From assembly GCF_005747095.1 (NCBI RefSeq), contig NZ_SWLG01000001.1:372001-436000 (forward strand): a stretch of 64,000 nucleotides of DNA, read 5' to 3'. The notes beneath the pieces are model-generated. The model had not been told where the DNA came from and ran no database searches. It saw only the letters and a list, made by a program, of their open reading frames with translations. Positions 34,725-43,896 of this stretch are shown here, piece after piece (position 1 is the first letter of the stretch; each line of letters begins with the position of its first letter). The position numbers and the translations under genes are program-made. The stretch is from Exobacillus caeni. GTDB taxonomy: Bacteria > Bacillota > Bacilli > Bacillales > Guptibacillaceae.

Positions 34725-34805
34725 TAAAAGAGTCAAAAATAATCGGAAGTCTATAAGAGCTTAAAAGACTCGCTAAATAATTGTGCCATAAAGGAGATGT
34801 CTTGA

Positions 34806-35993
34806 TTGGCTAAAATGATCGCCATAAATGCCGGCAGTTCCTCACTTAAGTTTCAACTGCTTGAAATGCCGGAAGAAAAAGTAATTACGAAAGGTCTTGT
34901 TGAAAGAATAGGAATGGATGATGCAATATTTACTATTGAAGTAGAGGGAGAAAAAAAGAAGGATGTTACCAGCATTCCTGATCACTCCGTTGCAGTAAAG
35001 CTCCTGTTGGAAAAGCTTACCGAATATAACATCATTCAATCTTATGACGAGATAGAAGGAATTGGCCACCGTGTTGTTCATGGTGGAGAGAAGTTTAATG
35101 ATTCTGTTTTAATCACGGATGAAGTACTAAAAGGGATCGAAGAAGTTTCTGAGCTTGCTCCACTTCATAATCCTGCTAATATTGTTGGTATTGAGGCGTT
35201 TAGAGAGATTCTTCCCGATGTACCTGCTGTAGCTGTTTTCGATACAGCTTTCCATCAAACAATGCCAGAACAATCTTATTTATATAGTCTGCCTTATGAG
35301 TATTATGAGAAATACGGCATTCGGAAATACGGTTTCCATGGGACTTCCCATAAGTATGTTTCCCAGAGGGCGGCTCAATTGCTTGGTCGCCCGATCGAAC
35401 AATTGCGCCTTTTAAGTTGCCACCTCGGAAACGGGGCGAGTATAGCAGCTATTGAAGGTGGAAAATCAATCGATACTTCCATGGGCTTTACACCACTCGC
35501 CGGTGTTACGATGGGAACTCGCTCAGGCAATATTGATCCTGCACTTATTCCTTACATTATGGAAAAAACAGGCCAGACTGCAGAAGAAGTTATTCAGATT
35601 TTAAATAAGAAAAGCGGACTTCTCGGAGTGTCTGGATTTTCAAGTGACTTGAGAGATATCGAACAGGAGGCCGCAGCTGGAAATCAGCGTGCCGAGTTAG
35701 CTCTGGAGGTGTTTGCTTCTAAAATCCATAAATATATTGGATCCTATGCAGCAAGAATGGCAGGCCTGGATGCTATTATTTTCACTGCAGGAATAGGAGA
35801 GAATAGTGATGTCGTCCGGTCACGTGTTCTTCGTGGTCTTGAATTTATGGGAGTATATTGGGATCCTAGTTTAAATAAGGTAAGAGGAAAAGAAGCATTT
35901 ATTAATTATCCGCATTCACCTGTAAAGGTTATTGTAATTCCAACGAATGAAGAAGTAATGATCGCGAGAGATGTAATGCGTATAACGAAATAA
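34806..35993 (+). CDS. ackA: Acetate kinase
   Basis: A 395-residue ASKHA-fold kinase that makes ATP and acetate from acetyl phosphate in overflow metabolism. [18 protein letters not shown] binds phosphate; [46 protein letters not shown] and FTAGIGENS are all present. The TTG start is chosen because [12 protein letters not shown] aligns with B. subtilis AckA and AAGGAG lies 9 nt upstream; ATG 34815 would cut the first strand. It has two upstream cre-like sites, predicting CcpA activation when sugar is plentiful. Confidence 0.97.
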   Translation: MAKMIAINAGSSSLKFQLLEMPEEKVITKGLVERIGMDDAIFTIEVEGEKKKDVTSIPDHSVAVKLLLEKLTEYNIIQSYDEIEGIGHRVVHGGEKFNDSVLITDEVLKGIEEVSELAPLHNPANIVGIEAFREILPDVPAVAVFDTAFHQTMPEQSYLYSLPYEYYEKYGIRKYGFHGTSHKYVSQRAAQLLGRPIEQLRLLSCHLGNGASIAAIEGGKSIDTSMGFTPLAGVTMGTRSGNIDPALIPYIMEKTGQTAEEVIQILNKKSGLLGVSGFSSDLRDIEQEAAAGNQRAELALEVFASKIHKYIGSYAARMAGLDAIIFTAGIGENSDVVRSRVLRGLEFMGVYWDPSLNKVRGKEAFINYPHSPVKVIVIPTNEEVMIARDVMRITK

Positions 35994-36002
35994 GATAAAA
36001 GT

Positions 36003-36053
36003 GGGCCAGCACTGCTGAATTCCTATTCAGCGGGGGCTGGCCCTGTTTTATTT
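36003..36053 (+). terminator. Terminator after ackA
   Basis: GGGCCAGC and GCTGGCCC enclose an inner GCTGAAT/ATTCAGC stem, then TGTTTTATTTT. Confidence 0.8.
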
Positions 36054-36123
36054 TGAAAAGTGGAACTTCTTTAGCTAACAAGCTAAAATAGAAACAGACA
36101 TGCAGTAAGGGGAGGTAGCTTAT

Positions 36124-36960
36124 ATGAGATGGACGGAACGGGACGAACAAGTATTTGAAGCGATTGAACAATGGGAAAATGAAGCACTGAATCACGAAAC
36201 AACTGATATTCAAAAAACATTTGATAAATGGTTTGAGAACCAACTTAACCGATTGGACCCGAAGCTTCAGGATAAAGTCTACACAACTATTGATTCATTG
36301 CTGTTTCATTTCCATGCTCTTATTCAAAATTCACAGTTTCAACTTGATTCCACAAGGCGTTTGCTTACAGAAGCACGATTATTCAATAGTGAAATAAAGG
36401 ATTTATCAGATATGAAACTCCTAACCGTTGATCAGCTTATTTACATAGCAGAACATCAGCTTGCAAGGCAGCGCCTTGTTTCTTTCGCCCAGGGAGGGCT
36501 GGCAGGTACGGGGAGCCTTTTGCTGCTGGGGTTAGATATTCCTGCCCTATTAGCAATTAATTTAAGAACCGTCCAGTCCATTGCCATGACCTATGGATAT
36601 CAAGTCAGTATGCCTGCAGAGATGATGATTTCATTAAAAGTTTTTCATATGGCAACATTGCCAAAACAGCTTCAAAAACAGGAGTGGGATAAGCTTGAAG
36701 AGGAAATAAGAGAAGGAGATGATTTTCATCCCTATTTTTATGAGGGCGGCGATGAACTAACGGATGGAACATGGCTTCACAGTCCTTTGAAGCAGTTGGG
36801 GAAAGGGTTAGCGATCATAATGCTCCGGAAAAAGCTTATACAGGGTATCCCGCTGTTCGGAATCGCATTTGGAGCAGGAATGAATTATCGCTTCTCTAAA
36901 TCTGTGAGTGAAGTTGCCCATAAATTTTATCAAAAAAGATTTTTAATGGAAAAACAATAA
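36124..36960 (+). CDS. EcsC-family protein
   Basis: A 278-residue protein with the EcsC domain in its C-terminal two-thirds: ARQRLVSFAQGGLAGTGSLL, LGLDIPALLAINLRTVQSIA, YGYQVSMPAEMMISLKVFHM and GIPLFGIAFGAGMNYRFSKSVSE. Glycine-rich hydrophobic segments suggest membrane association. EcsC was first seen in the ecsABC transporter locus, but free-standing members such as this have no known function. GGGGAGG precedes the ATG by about 8 nt. It is followed 22 nt later by moaB, probably in one transcript. Confidence 0.85.
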   Translation: MRWTERDEQVFEAIEQWENEALNHETTDIQKTFDKWFENQLNRLDPKLQDKVYTTIDSLLFHFHALIQNSQFQLDSTRRLLTEARLFNSEIKDLSDMKLLTVDQLIYIAEHQLARQRLVSFAQGGLAGTGSLLLLGLDIPALLAINLRTVQSIAMTYGYQVSMPAEMMISLKVFHMATLPKQLQKQEWDKLEEEIREGDDFHPYFYEGGDELTDGTWLHSPLKQLGKGLAIIMLRKKLIQGIPLFGIAFGAGMNYRFSKSVSEVAHKFYQKRFLMEKQ

Positions 36961-36982
36961 ACTGCTAAGGAGGCCAAATTTT

Positions 36983-37489
36983 TTGAGTGTATCAGATCAT
37001 AAAGAACAAGCTCCGGATTCAGTAAGATGCCATGTTATAACTGTTAGTGATACGAGGGATGAAGAAACAGATAAAAGCGGTAATCTTATAAAACGCTATC
37101 TGAAAGAAGCGGGACATGCTGTTTCCAGATATGAAATTGTTAAAGACGAGCAGAACGAAATACAACAGGCAATTGAAAGTGGAATCGATAACAGGGAAGT
37201 AGATGTTATTTTGTTAAACGGGGGGACAGGAATCTCTAAAAGGGATGTCACTTATGAAGTTGTGCAACGGATTATAGCCAGGGAACTACCCGGTTTTGGA
37301 GAAATATTTCGAATGTTAAGCTATACGGAAGATATCGGTTCGGCAGCTATTTTAAGCAGAGCAATTGCTGGAACTGTTGAGGAAACAGCTCTGTTTTCAA
37401 TGCCCGGTTCTTCAGGTGCAGTAAAGCTTGCAATGGAAAAACTGATTATCCCGGAAATGGGACATATTATACGTGAATTGGTAAAGTAA
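36983..37489 (+). CDS. moaB: Molybdenum cofactor biosynthesis protein MoaB
   Basis: A 168-residue MoaB/Mog-fold protein that binds or adenylates molybdopterin. CHVITVSDTRDEETDKSG opens the fold, and LNGGTGISKRDVTYEVV is the conserved GGTG loop; MPGSSGAVKLAMEKLIIPE closes it. The start is TTG with AAGGAGG 9 nt upstream, and no better alternative is near. moaB is next to ackA in B. subtilis too, there with argGH, which are absent here. No other molybdopterin genes are in the window. Confidence 0.92.
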   Translation: MSVSDHKEQAPDSVRCHVITVSDTRDEETDKSGNLIKRYLKEAGHAVSRYEIVKDEQNEIQQAIESGIDNREVDVILLNGGTGISKRDVTYEVVQRIIARELPGFGEIFRMLSYTEDIGSAAILSRAIAGTVEETALFSMPGSSGAVKLAMEKLIIPEMGHIIRELVK

Positions 37490-37491
37490 TC

Positions 37492-37522
37492 CAGGTTGGT
37501 CTTATAGACCAGCCTGCTTTTC
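37492..37522. terminator. Terminator between moaB and the convergent unknown gene
   Basis: CAGGTTGGTC, loop TTATA, GACCAGCCTG with one G-U, then CTTTTCTTT. Confidence 0.7.
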
Positions 37523-37819
37523 TTTCGTGATAATAGGCTCAGAACGATACAAGAGCCAGAGATCGTTGATGGCAGATGCTAGCTCTGCGATCTCTTCGTT
37601 TAACCGGCAGGAATGAGAAAAGTTTTCTTCTTCTCCAAGCATGCTTTGTTTCGTGTTGATCACTTTTTCTATCTCAGCTATGCGATCTGGAATTTCACCT
37701 CTGATTTTCTCCCATTCGAACAAAATTTTCTCCTTCTGTTCAGACGGAATCTCGTTCCATTTTCCATGGAGTACAGGGACTTTGATTCCGAGCTTCGGAT
37801 TATAAACGAATTCCACCAT
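37502..37819 (-). CDS. Uncharacterised 105-residue protein
   Basis: I do not recognise a family. The protein is hydrophilic and mostly helical: MVEFVYNPKLGIKVPVLHG, then WNEIPSEQKEKILFEWEKIRGEIPDRIAEIEKVINTKQ and a final helix LNEEIAELASAINDLWLLYR. There is no signal peptide or membrane segment. AAAGGAG lies 9 nt before the ATG, which supports real translation. Its stop overlaps the terminator shared with moaB. The next gene upstream on the same strand, the NCS1 permease, is 180 nt away. Confidence 0.75.
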   Translation of the reverse strand: MVEFVYNPKLGIKVPVLHGKWNEIPSEQKEKILFEWEKIRGEIPDRIAEIEKVINTKQSMLGEEENFSHSCRLNEEIAELASAINDLWLLYRSEPIITKEKQAGL

Positions 37820-37998
37820 TTATTTTTTCTCCTTTATCTTCTGGCATTGGTGTGGCTTAAAAAAAGCGGTTGCCGTTTGCATATTTCGAATCCAGTCCAA
37901 TCAAAGCGAAGGTTATGTATAGTGAAAAAGAGACGGGACTAATTATATACGTATGGGCTTGAAGGAGAAAGGGAAGTTCATAAGCAGGTGCTTCAGTC

Positions 37999-39330
37999 CT
38001 ACTGGCCTCTTTTTGTATGGCAAAAATAATATATTACTCCTGTAAGGACAAATGTAAGGAAACCCGGAGAATAAGAATCGGGCAAAAAGAAATAGACGAC
38101 GGTACCCAGTGCTAATGAACAGAATCCCCGTGTGTTATATGACCAATTGTTTTCATTTAGCAAAGCAAGATCCTCATGATAGAAGCGGCATTTTTTAATA
38201 ACAATAAAATCAGTTGCTATGATCGCTGAAAGAGGAATAATAAATCCTCCGAGCAAGGTGATGAAGGATCTTGCTTCATTTACAAGGGAGGGAACTGTAC
38301 TTAACAAAACAGCAAACACGCCCAATAATATGGCGCTTTTGACTCTTCCGAGTATGGGAAAGGTATTCAACAAACTGTATCCTCCAGTGTAGGCGTTGCT
38401 AATATTTATAGTTATCATGGAAGCGATCGCTGCAGTAAATATGAAAAACAATAAAATTGCAGATTCTGTTTCCCTGCTCGTAATGAGAAAAGGATTCCAG
38501 TGTTGTGCCGCAGCAGCAGTATATGCCCCTAAAATAGAAGTGATCAAAAAACCGATAACATTTCCTGCATATAATCCAATGAAACCTTGCCTGGCAGTTT
38601 TAGCATAACGTGCCATATCAGAAGCACTACTGACGCCAGAAACGTATTGAACAAATGCAAGGCTTGCAAAAAAGCTCATTGTCGATATGGAAGGTCTGGA
38701 ATCCACCTGGATAACTTCCGCAAAAGAGTTTCCGTTTATCGGCTGGCGTATATAAATAGCAATCATTGCTATCCCGCCAAGTAATAACACAGGCAAGAAA
38801 TAACGGGTTATTCGTTTTACTGCATTAAAGCCAACCAATGCTAATCCTGCCATAACAGTTGCAAGGACCAACGCAGTTGCTGTAAACGAAAGTGATTTAT
38901 TAAACAATCTTTCTGCCAATTCTATGACGATATAAGCACCACCGATTGTTTGTACTGCGAACCAGTATAAAGAGGTGATCGTCCTTACGGGGGAAGCAAA
39001 GTATCTTGCCCCTTTAACTCCTACAAATAGCCTGATTGCATACTGGGATGGTATTCCCTGTTTGGCACCTGGAATGGATAAAAAGGAAACGAACAAAAAT
39101 GCTGCCGCAGCGCCTATTACGGTACTAACAACGGCCCAAAAGAAAGATAATCCCCCTTCAAGGACCGCTGTTGCGGGCACAAGAAAGTTACCAGCATTCA
39201 CCGAAATGGCGATCTGAATAACGGCATACTCTAACCAGGATGTATTTCGTAAATGTTCAGGAATAGACTCCAGGCCAAACCTTTCTATCCCGATTTTCTT
39301 TTTCTGTATATCTTCTTTGGCCAATCCCAT
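37999..39330 (-). CDS. NCS1-family purine/cytosine permease-like transporter
   Basis: A 443-residue protein with about 12 hydrophobic segments and the NCS1 pattern: a soluble start (ERFGLESIPEHLRNTSWLEY), AISVNAGNFLVPATAV, KQGIPSQYAIRLFVGVKGAR, FVQYVSGVSSASDMARYAK and SLLNTFPILGRV. Such symporters carry nucleobases, hydantoins, allantoin or thiamin-like compounds; the substrate cannot be read here. AAAGGTGGGAG precedes the ATG. No nucleobase-degrading enzyme is adjacent, and the gene sits at a spot where B. subtilis has argGH, so it may be a lineage-specific insertion. Confidence 0.85.
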   Translation of the reverse strand: MGLAKEDIQKKKIGIERFGLESIPEHLRNTSWLEYAVIQIAISVNAGNFLVPATAVLEGGLSFFWAVVSTVIGAAAAFLFVSFLSIPGAKQGIPSQYAIRLFVGVKGARYFASPVRTITSLYWFAVQTIGGAYIVIELAERLFNKSLSFTATALVLATVMAGLALVGFNAVKRITRYFLPVLLLGGIAMIAIYIRQPINGNSFAEVIQVDSRPSISTMSFFASLAFVQYVSGVSSASDMARYAKTARQGFIGLYAGNVIGFLITSILGAYTAAAAQHWNPFLITSRETESAILLFFIFTAAIASMITINISNAYTGGYSLLNTFPILGRVKSAILLGVFAVLLSTVPSLVNEARSFITLLGGFIIPLSAIIATDFIVIKKCRFYHEDLALLNENNWSYNTRGFCSLALGTVVYFFLPDSYSPGFLTFVLTGVIYYFCHTKRGQ

Positions 39331-39488
39331 ATGCTCCCACCTTTATAAAACGACGTGCTAAAATCACTAAGATTAGATTAACAGAGTTATTTTAAAAATA
39401 GAACAATATTGTAAAACGCTTAGCTCCTTTAAAGAAATCATGCATAATTCTATAGCCGCCAACTCAACATAAGGATGAGGTGATGCGA

Positions 39489-39869
39489 ATGATAAGAAGA
39501 ATAGTTTTGTCTGCGACATTAGCATGTATTTTACTATCGGGAGCTTCAACGGGCTATGCAACTGACTTGAAGAATAGTTTTTCTTTTAAGATGTCGGTAG
39601 TTAATAACGGAAAAGAACATGAATGGGAATATAACAGCCCGGTGGATTACGAATATGAAAACGGAGATCGTGTCATAAAAGACCAACGTGCGTTGAAAGA
39701 GATAGAAAACCTCTATCAAAGGCTAAACATTAACGAAATGACAAAGGTGGAAGAAGTAGTTTCAATATTACAGAGGGATGGCTTTAACCAGTTGGAAAGA
39801 GTAGAGATCAGATGGATAAACAGCGAGGGAAGGCTCTTTACCTGGAACTGGGTGGATAATGGTAGATAG
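39489..39869 (+). CDS. Predicted secreted protein of unknown function
   Basis: A 126-residue protein with a typical Sec signal peptide: MIRRIVLSATLACILLSGAS, then TGYA-T as a likely signal peptidase I site. There is no lipobox at the right place. The mature part is charged and contains NGKEHEWEYNSPVDYEYENG and ends RLFTWNWVDNGR; I do not recognise a domain. The ATG at 39489 has GGATGAGG 8 nt upstream; in-frame GTG 39480 and ATG 39483 are too close to that site. It stands alone before ald. The next 313 nt hold only a possible weak terminator (39977-40018) and no clear promoter. Confidence 0.72.
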   Translation: MIRRIVLSATLACILLSGASTGYATDLKNSFSFKMSVVNNGKEHEWEYNSPVDYEYENGDRVIKDQRALKEIENLYQRLNINEMTKVEEVVSILQRDGFNQLERVEIRWINSEGRLFTWNWVDNGR

Positions 39870-40182
39870 TATAAATCTTACATTAAAACGGAATGCCCGA
39901 TTGTTTTCAAAAAACTGAACAGAATCGAATTCATTAAATCTCTTACAAAATTTTTAATATTTGGTTACCGGTTGGATAAAAAAGGCCTTAAGGTACTCGT
40001 TTCTTTTGCCCTTTTTTGTAAGGAAATTCAATGGCTGTCAAAGAATGCAAAGTTTATGTAAGGGCTTTCAAATAAATTTATTTTTGTTGTTTCGAAATTT
40101 GTCCATTGGTGTTATGATAGTATAGGTTTTTAAAGTTGTTAGCGTTATTGTAATGCTTTATATAGTAAGGGAGGAAATAAAA

Positions 40183-41298
40183 GTGCGTATTGGAGTACCT
40201 ACAGAAATAAAGAATAATGAGAACCGTGTTGCGATGACTCCTGGTGGAGTTCTTACTCTTGTTAACAATAACCATGAGGTATATATCCAAAAGGGTGCAG
40301 GGCTTGGTTCTGGCTTTACAGATGAGCAGTATCAGGAAGCCGGTGCTCATCTTGTAGAAACAGCTCAAGAAGCCTGGTCACAGGAAATGGTTATGAAAGT
40401 AAAAGAACCGCTTGCGGAGGAATACCAGTATTTCCATGAAGGTCTTATCTTATTTACATATCTTCACCTGGCTCCAGAACCGGAATTAACAAAAGCGCTA
40501 ATCGACAATAAAGTGGTCGGGATTGCTTATGAAACTGTTCAGCTTCCAAACCGTTCATTGCCATTGTTAACACCTATGAGTGAAGTTGCGGGCCGTATGG
40601 CAGCGCAAATCGGCGCCCAGTTCCTTGAGAAGCCAAAAGGCGGAATGGGAATCCTGTTAAGTGGAGTTCCGGGAGTGAAACGAGGAAAAGTAACAGTAAT
40701 CGGCGGAGGAGTAGTTGGAACAAATGCTGCGAAGATCGCGATGGGCCTTGGGGCAGATGTGACCATTATCGATCTAAGCCCAGAGCGACTTCGCCAGCTT
40801 GACGATATTTTTGGCAGTGAAATCAATACGATAATGTCCAACCCAATGAACATTGCGGATTGTATTAAAGAATCAGACCTTGTAATCGGCGCAGTGTTGA
40901 TTCCAGGAGCAAAAGCACCTAAGCTGGTTACAGAAGACATGATCAAAGAAATGAAGCAGGGTTCTGTAATCGTCGACGTTGCGATTGATCAGGGCGGAAT
41001 TTTTGAAACGACTGACCGTATTACGACCCATGATAACCCTACTTATGAAAAGCATGGCGTACAGCATTATGCGGTAGCGAATATGCCTGGTGCGGTTCCG
41101 AGGACTTCAACAATTGCTTTAACAAACGTAACAGTACCTTACGCTGTTCAATTAGCAAACAAAGGTTATGTGAAGGCTTGCCAGGATAACGAAGCACTGT
41201 TAAAAGGAATCAACACTCTCGATGGGTATGTGACTTATGAAGCAGTAGCAGAAGCGCACGGTTTAGAATATAGAGATGTCCACAATTTATTGGGGTGA
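40183..41298 (+). CDS. ald: Alanine dehydrogenase
   Basis: A 371-residue NAD-dependent enzyme interconverting L-alanine with pyruvate and ammonia, used in alanine catabolism and spore development. [20 protein letters not shown] opens the catalytic domain; MVMKVKEP contains the substrate lysine; HLAPEPELT has the conserved His; and [22 protein letters not shown] is the nucleotide-binding Rossmann motif. The GTG at 40183 follows GGGAGG by 8 nt and gives the family N-terminus; the ATG at 40153 has no ribosome site. It is a single-gene unit. Confidence 0.96.
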   Translation: MRIGVPTEIKNNENRVAMTPGGVLTLVNNNHEVYIQKGAGLGSGFTDEQYQEAGAHLVETAQEAWSQEMVMKVKEPLAEEYQYFHEGLILFTYLHLAPEPELTKALIDNKVVGIAYETVQLPNRSLPLLTPMSEVAGRMAAQIGAQFLEKPKGGMGILLSGVPGVKRGKVTVIGGGVVGTNAAKIAMGLGADVTIIDLSPERLRQLDDIFGSEINTIMSNPMNIADCIKESDLVIGAVLIPGAKAPKLVTEDMIKEMKQGSVIVDVAIDQGGIFETTDRITTHDNPTYEKHGVQHYAVANMPGAVPRTSTIALTNVTVPYAVQLANKGYVKACQDNEALLKGINTLDGYVTYEAVAEAHGLEYRDVHNLLG

Positions 41299-41303
41299 TT
41301 TTC

Positions 41304-41346
41304 AAGGCAGCTGTTTTTAACAGCCGCCTTTTTTTCTTTGCAGTAT
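41304..41346 (+). terminator. Terminator after ald
   Basis: AAGGC-GCTGTT, loop TTT, AACAGC-GCCTT with one mismatch, then seven T. Confidence 0.85.
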
Positions 41347-41433
41347 ACAGTTGAAGAAACATTTGCAGGAAAAAGGAAAGGCTAAAAAGAACTAGTAGAT
41401 GATAAGAATAACTATGATTAGGAGATATATGTA

Positions 41434-41901
41434 ATGAGATTCTGGGGGAACAAAAAAGGGAAGAATAAGAGAGAAGAAGATAAAAGTTACCCATTGATAA
41501 AGGCTTCACTGACCGATGTTAGAAAAGCGATCGGCGAGTTTTCTGACAACAAACGCGAAGGTGTCTCGCTTAAGGTGCTAGTCAAAGACAACCATGAAAT
41601 CGATTATCATCTGCTCGCTCCTTACCTTGGGGGTATACCCGAACAGCAGTTTTTTATGTCGAAAGAAACATTTGAAATTTTTCCGGCAGAAGAGAGAGAC
41701 ATGCCGGTTTGGATTGATGTTGTACAAATTGCTGTCGATCAGTATATTAAATCTGAGAATGAATTGCCATTAATAGACGGTGACCCCTTTTATAAAGTAA
41801 GCTATTATAAACTGGAGAAAAAAAGTTTTCTAAAGCAAAGACCGCCTCTAGATTTTTATTTAACTGAGCAGGAGAATATGATAACACATCAAAAGCCTTG
41901 A
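41434..41901 (+). CDS. Uncharacterised cytosolic protein, possibly DUF3939
   Basis: A 155-residue soluble protein with a basic start (MRFWGNKKGKNKREEDK) and a mixed alpha/beta body: YPLIKASLTDVRKAIGEF, VLVKDNHEIDYHLLAPYLGG, and a C-terminal block LPLIDGDPFYKVSYYKLE, RPPLDFYLTEQENMI. The last block suggests the DUF3939 family, from memory and uncertain. AGGAGATATATGTA precedes the ATG. It lies just upstream of the SigW-type promoter of the PspA cluster, 113 nt away, and is not necessarily part of it. Confidence 0.7.
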   Translation: MRFWGNKKGKNKREEDKSYPLIKASLTDVRKAIGEFSDNKREGVSLKVLVKDNHEIDYHLLAPYLGGIPEQQFFMSKETFEIFPAEERDMPVWIDVVQIAVDQYIKSENELPLIDGDPFYKVSYYKLEKKSFLKQRPPLDFYLTEQENMITHQKP

Positions 41902-41954
41902 TCACGGTTTGCTTCTCCGAATTTAGAAATGGAAAATAAAACATTTTAAAAAAA

Positions 41955-41980
41955 TGAAACCTATAAAAGGTTATTTCGTA
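41955..41980 (+). promoter_or_regulatory. SigW-type ECF promoter for the PspA cluster
   Basis: TGAAAC (41955-41960), exactly 16 nt, CGTA (41977-41980), a perfect SigW consensus 35 nt before the DUF4178 gene. Confidence 0.83.
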
Positions 41981-42014
41981 TGTAATTGTGTAAGGTAAGT
42001 TAGGAGGTGTCCGG

Positions 42015-42521
42015 GTGAGCCTATTTTCCAAACTCTTTAAAAAGAAACAAAGTAAACCGGAAATTAAAGAAAGAAACCTGTTTAATATGAAGGTGAACGA
42101 CATCGTTACTTATGAGCTTGAAGATTTTCAGGTCGTTGGAAAACTTCGGTACAATGACCATGGCTATGAATGGATCGCTTACCAATTACTGGGCAGCGAT
42201 GAAACGTTATGGTTGAGTGTGGAGATGGACGATGAACTTGAACTCGCAATGTACAAATCCATAAAACACAAACTGTCTGAACCGATACCAGAAAAGCTCG
42301 ATGTGAATGGGACGGAGTATTTTTTGGATGAAAAAGGGCAGGCTCGCGTTCAGGGGGAAGGAAGAGGAAAGAATGTCGACGGCAGGGAAGTAAAATATTA
42401 TGACTTTGCAAACGAGGAAGAAGACAAGTTTCTTTCGATCGAAGTCTGGGGAAGTGAAGTTGAAGTCAGCGAAGGTTACGAAATCGACGATTATGAGATT
42501 AAGATTCTTGCTGCAAGCTAG
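42015..42521 (+). CDS. DUF4178 protein, first gene of the PspA cluster
   Basis: A 168-residue soluble protein. After a basic N-terminus (MSLFSKLFKKKQSKPEIKER) comes the DUF4178-like fold: FNMKVNDIVTYELEDFQVVG, LRYNDHGYEWIAYQLLGSDE, TLWLSVEMDDELELAMYKSI, and later RGKNVDGREVKYYDF and LSIEVWGSEVEVSEGYEI. It is probably all-beta. The start is GTG with TAGGAGGTG upstream. Such proteins recur beside PspA, DUF350 and spermidine-synthase-like genes in many bacteria, but have no assigned biochemistry. It is first in the cluster, under a SigW-type promoter. Confidence 0.85.
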   Translation: MSLFSKLFKKKQSKPEIKERNLFNMKVNDIVTYELEDFQVVGKLRYNDHGYEWIAYQLLGSDETLWLSVEMDDELELAMYKSIKHKLSEPIPEKLDVNGTEYFLDEKGQARVQGEGRGKNVDGREVKYYDFANEEEDKFLSIEVWGSEVEVSEGYEIDDYEIKILAAS

Positions 42522-42582
42522 TTTGCACTCAAGTGTATAAGAACGACGGAAAAAAGTGATAAAATATCAGGGAGGAATTATT

Positions 42583-43254
42583 ATGTTCAAGCTTTTCAAG
42601 CGTGTAAGTACAGTAATGTCTTCAGAGTTAAATGCATTGATCGACAAAGCGGAAGATCCGGTGAAAATGCTGGAACAGTTTATGAGAGACATGGAAGCCG
42701 ATATTCGTGAAGCAGAAACGGCTGTAGCCAAGCAAATCGCAAATGAGAAAATGCTTAAGAAGAAGTACGATGACTCTCAAGGGCTGGTGCAAAAACGTGA
42801 AGCACAGGCTATAAAAGCTCTTGAAGCAGGTGATGAAAGCCTTGCAAGAAGGGCACTAGAAGATAAAAAGGAACAGCAAAGGCAGGCTGAGACGCTAAAA
42901 GAAGCTTATGAACGGGCAAAGGCTGATGCTGACAGCCTCAGAAACAAGCTGAACGAGATGAAAGATGAGTATCACCAGATGAAGCTTAAAAAAGATTCTC
43001 TTAAAGCAAGAGCTGAATCTGCGAAAACGAAGACGAAAATCAACCGCGCGATGTCAGGGATCGGCAGTGACGAATCGAAAAAAGGCTTTGAAAGAATGGA
43101 AGAGAAGGTGCTTCGTTACGAAGCAGAAGCAGAAACAAGCGAAGATTTGCGATCTTCTAACCGCAGCCTTGATGATGAGTTTGAAGCACTTGGGAAAAAT
43201 GATGAAATTGATGACGAATTAGCAGAACTGAAGAAAAAAATGGGGAAAGAATAA
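42583..43254 (+). CDS. pspA: PspA/IM30-family phage shock protein
   Basis: A 223-residue ESCRT-III-like membrane-remodelling protein. MFKLFKRVSTVMSSELNAL is the amphipathic membrane-binding helix, DKAEDPVKMLEQFMRDMEAD is the classic PspA stretch, and the remainder is an uninterrupted coiled-coil (NEKMLKKKYDDSQGLVQKRE, QRQAETLKEAYERAKADAD). It forms scaffolds on stressed membranes. The ATG at 42583 follows GGGAGG by 8 nt; a farther in-frame ATG at 42556 has no support. It starts 61 nt after the DUF4178 gene and shares its SigW-type promoter, like the SigW-controlled pspA of B. subtilis. Confidence 0.93.
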   Translation: MFKLFKRVSTVMSSELNALIDKAEDPVKMLEQFMRDMEADIREAETAVAKQIANEKMLKKKYDDSQGLVQKREAQAIKALEAGDESLARRALEDKKEQQRQAETLKEAYERAKADADSLRNKLNEMKDEYHQMKLKKDSLKARAESAKTKTKINRAMSGIGSDESKKGFERMEEKVLRYEAEAETSEDLRSSNRSLDDEFEALGKNDEIDDELAELKKKMGKE

Positions 43255-43281
43255 TCTTTCCCCTTTTAATGGGGTGTAAGA

Positions 43282-43860
43282 ATGAAAGGGCAGCGATTGG
43301 GAATTGCCTTATTGGTTGCGTTCGTTCTTCTGCTTGCAGGCTGTGGCATCACACAGGATATAAGAGAAATTATTGCCGATCGATACACACTGGAAGACAC
43401 AGTGAAAAGCAGCGTTGATTCGAATGATGCCGCTCGCATCTATGCGGCCGAGGGAAAAACGATCGACGATGTATCAACTTACTTGCAGGAACAGATTAAA
43501 CCGAACAATGCCAGTGAGAAAAAAGATGGAAAACAAATACTTGTTTACGATGAAACTTTCGTAACTCTAACAGAAGATGAAGAAAATCCGGATGATACGT
43601 TGATCGAAGTTGCCTCGACAGGATTTGTAAGGGACAATTATCAACCCGGCTTTTTTAACGGATTCATCGCATACTACATACTTGATGAAATTTTAGACGT
43701 GGATGACTGGGGAAAGCGCCAGAAACAACGCTGTTTACAATCTGGCGGGAATTGTTACAAAGGATATAATAGCTCTAGAGGAGCATATAAGGGGCCTTCT
43801 GTACCCCCATCCTTTCGTGGCTCGGGTTCCAGGGGCGGTGGCCCGGGAACAGGAAAATAG
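43282..43860 (+). CDS. DUF4247 lipoprotein
   Basis: A 192-residue predicted lipoprotein: the signal GIALLVAFVLLLAGCG gives a lipobox with Cys21, so it should be anchored on the outer face of the membrane. The body (RYTLEDTVKSSVDSNDAARI, YAAEGKTIDDVSTYLQEQI) fits DUF4247, and FVRDNYQPGFFNGFIAYYIL is hydrophobic in part. The last 20 residues are Gly/Ser/Pro-rich (GSGSRGGGPGTGK), with two further cysteines in RCLQSGGNCYKG that could form a disulfide. GGGGTGTAAG precedes the ATG. It lies between pspA and the DUF350 gene. Confidence 0.85.
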   Translation: MKGQRLGIALLVAFVLLLAGCGITQDIREIIADRYTLEDTVKSSVDSNDAARIYAAEGKTIDDVSTYLQEQIKPNNASEKKDGKQILVYDETFVTLTEDEENPDDTLIEVASTGFVRDNYQPGFFNGFIAYYILDEILDVDDWGKRQKQRCLQSGGNCYKGYNSSRGAYKGPSVPPSFRGSGSRGGGPGTGK

Positions 43861-43896
43861 GATTTTAGAAAAATTACGTTTAAGGAGTGAAAAGAA

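Noticed and set aside
39395-39425. cre-like TGTAAAACGCTTAG upstream of the secreted-protein gene
   Set aside because: The spacing between TG and the central CG is one base too long; four mismatches when aligned on the centre.
40085-40130. Promoter for ald around TTATGATAGTATAGG
   Set aside because: Several -10-like words but no -35 with acceptable spacing; cannot choose.
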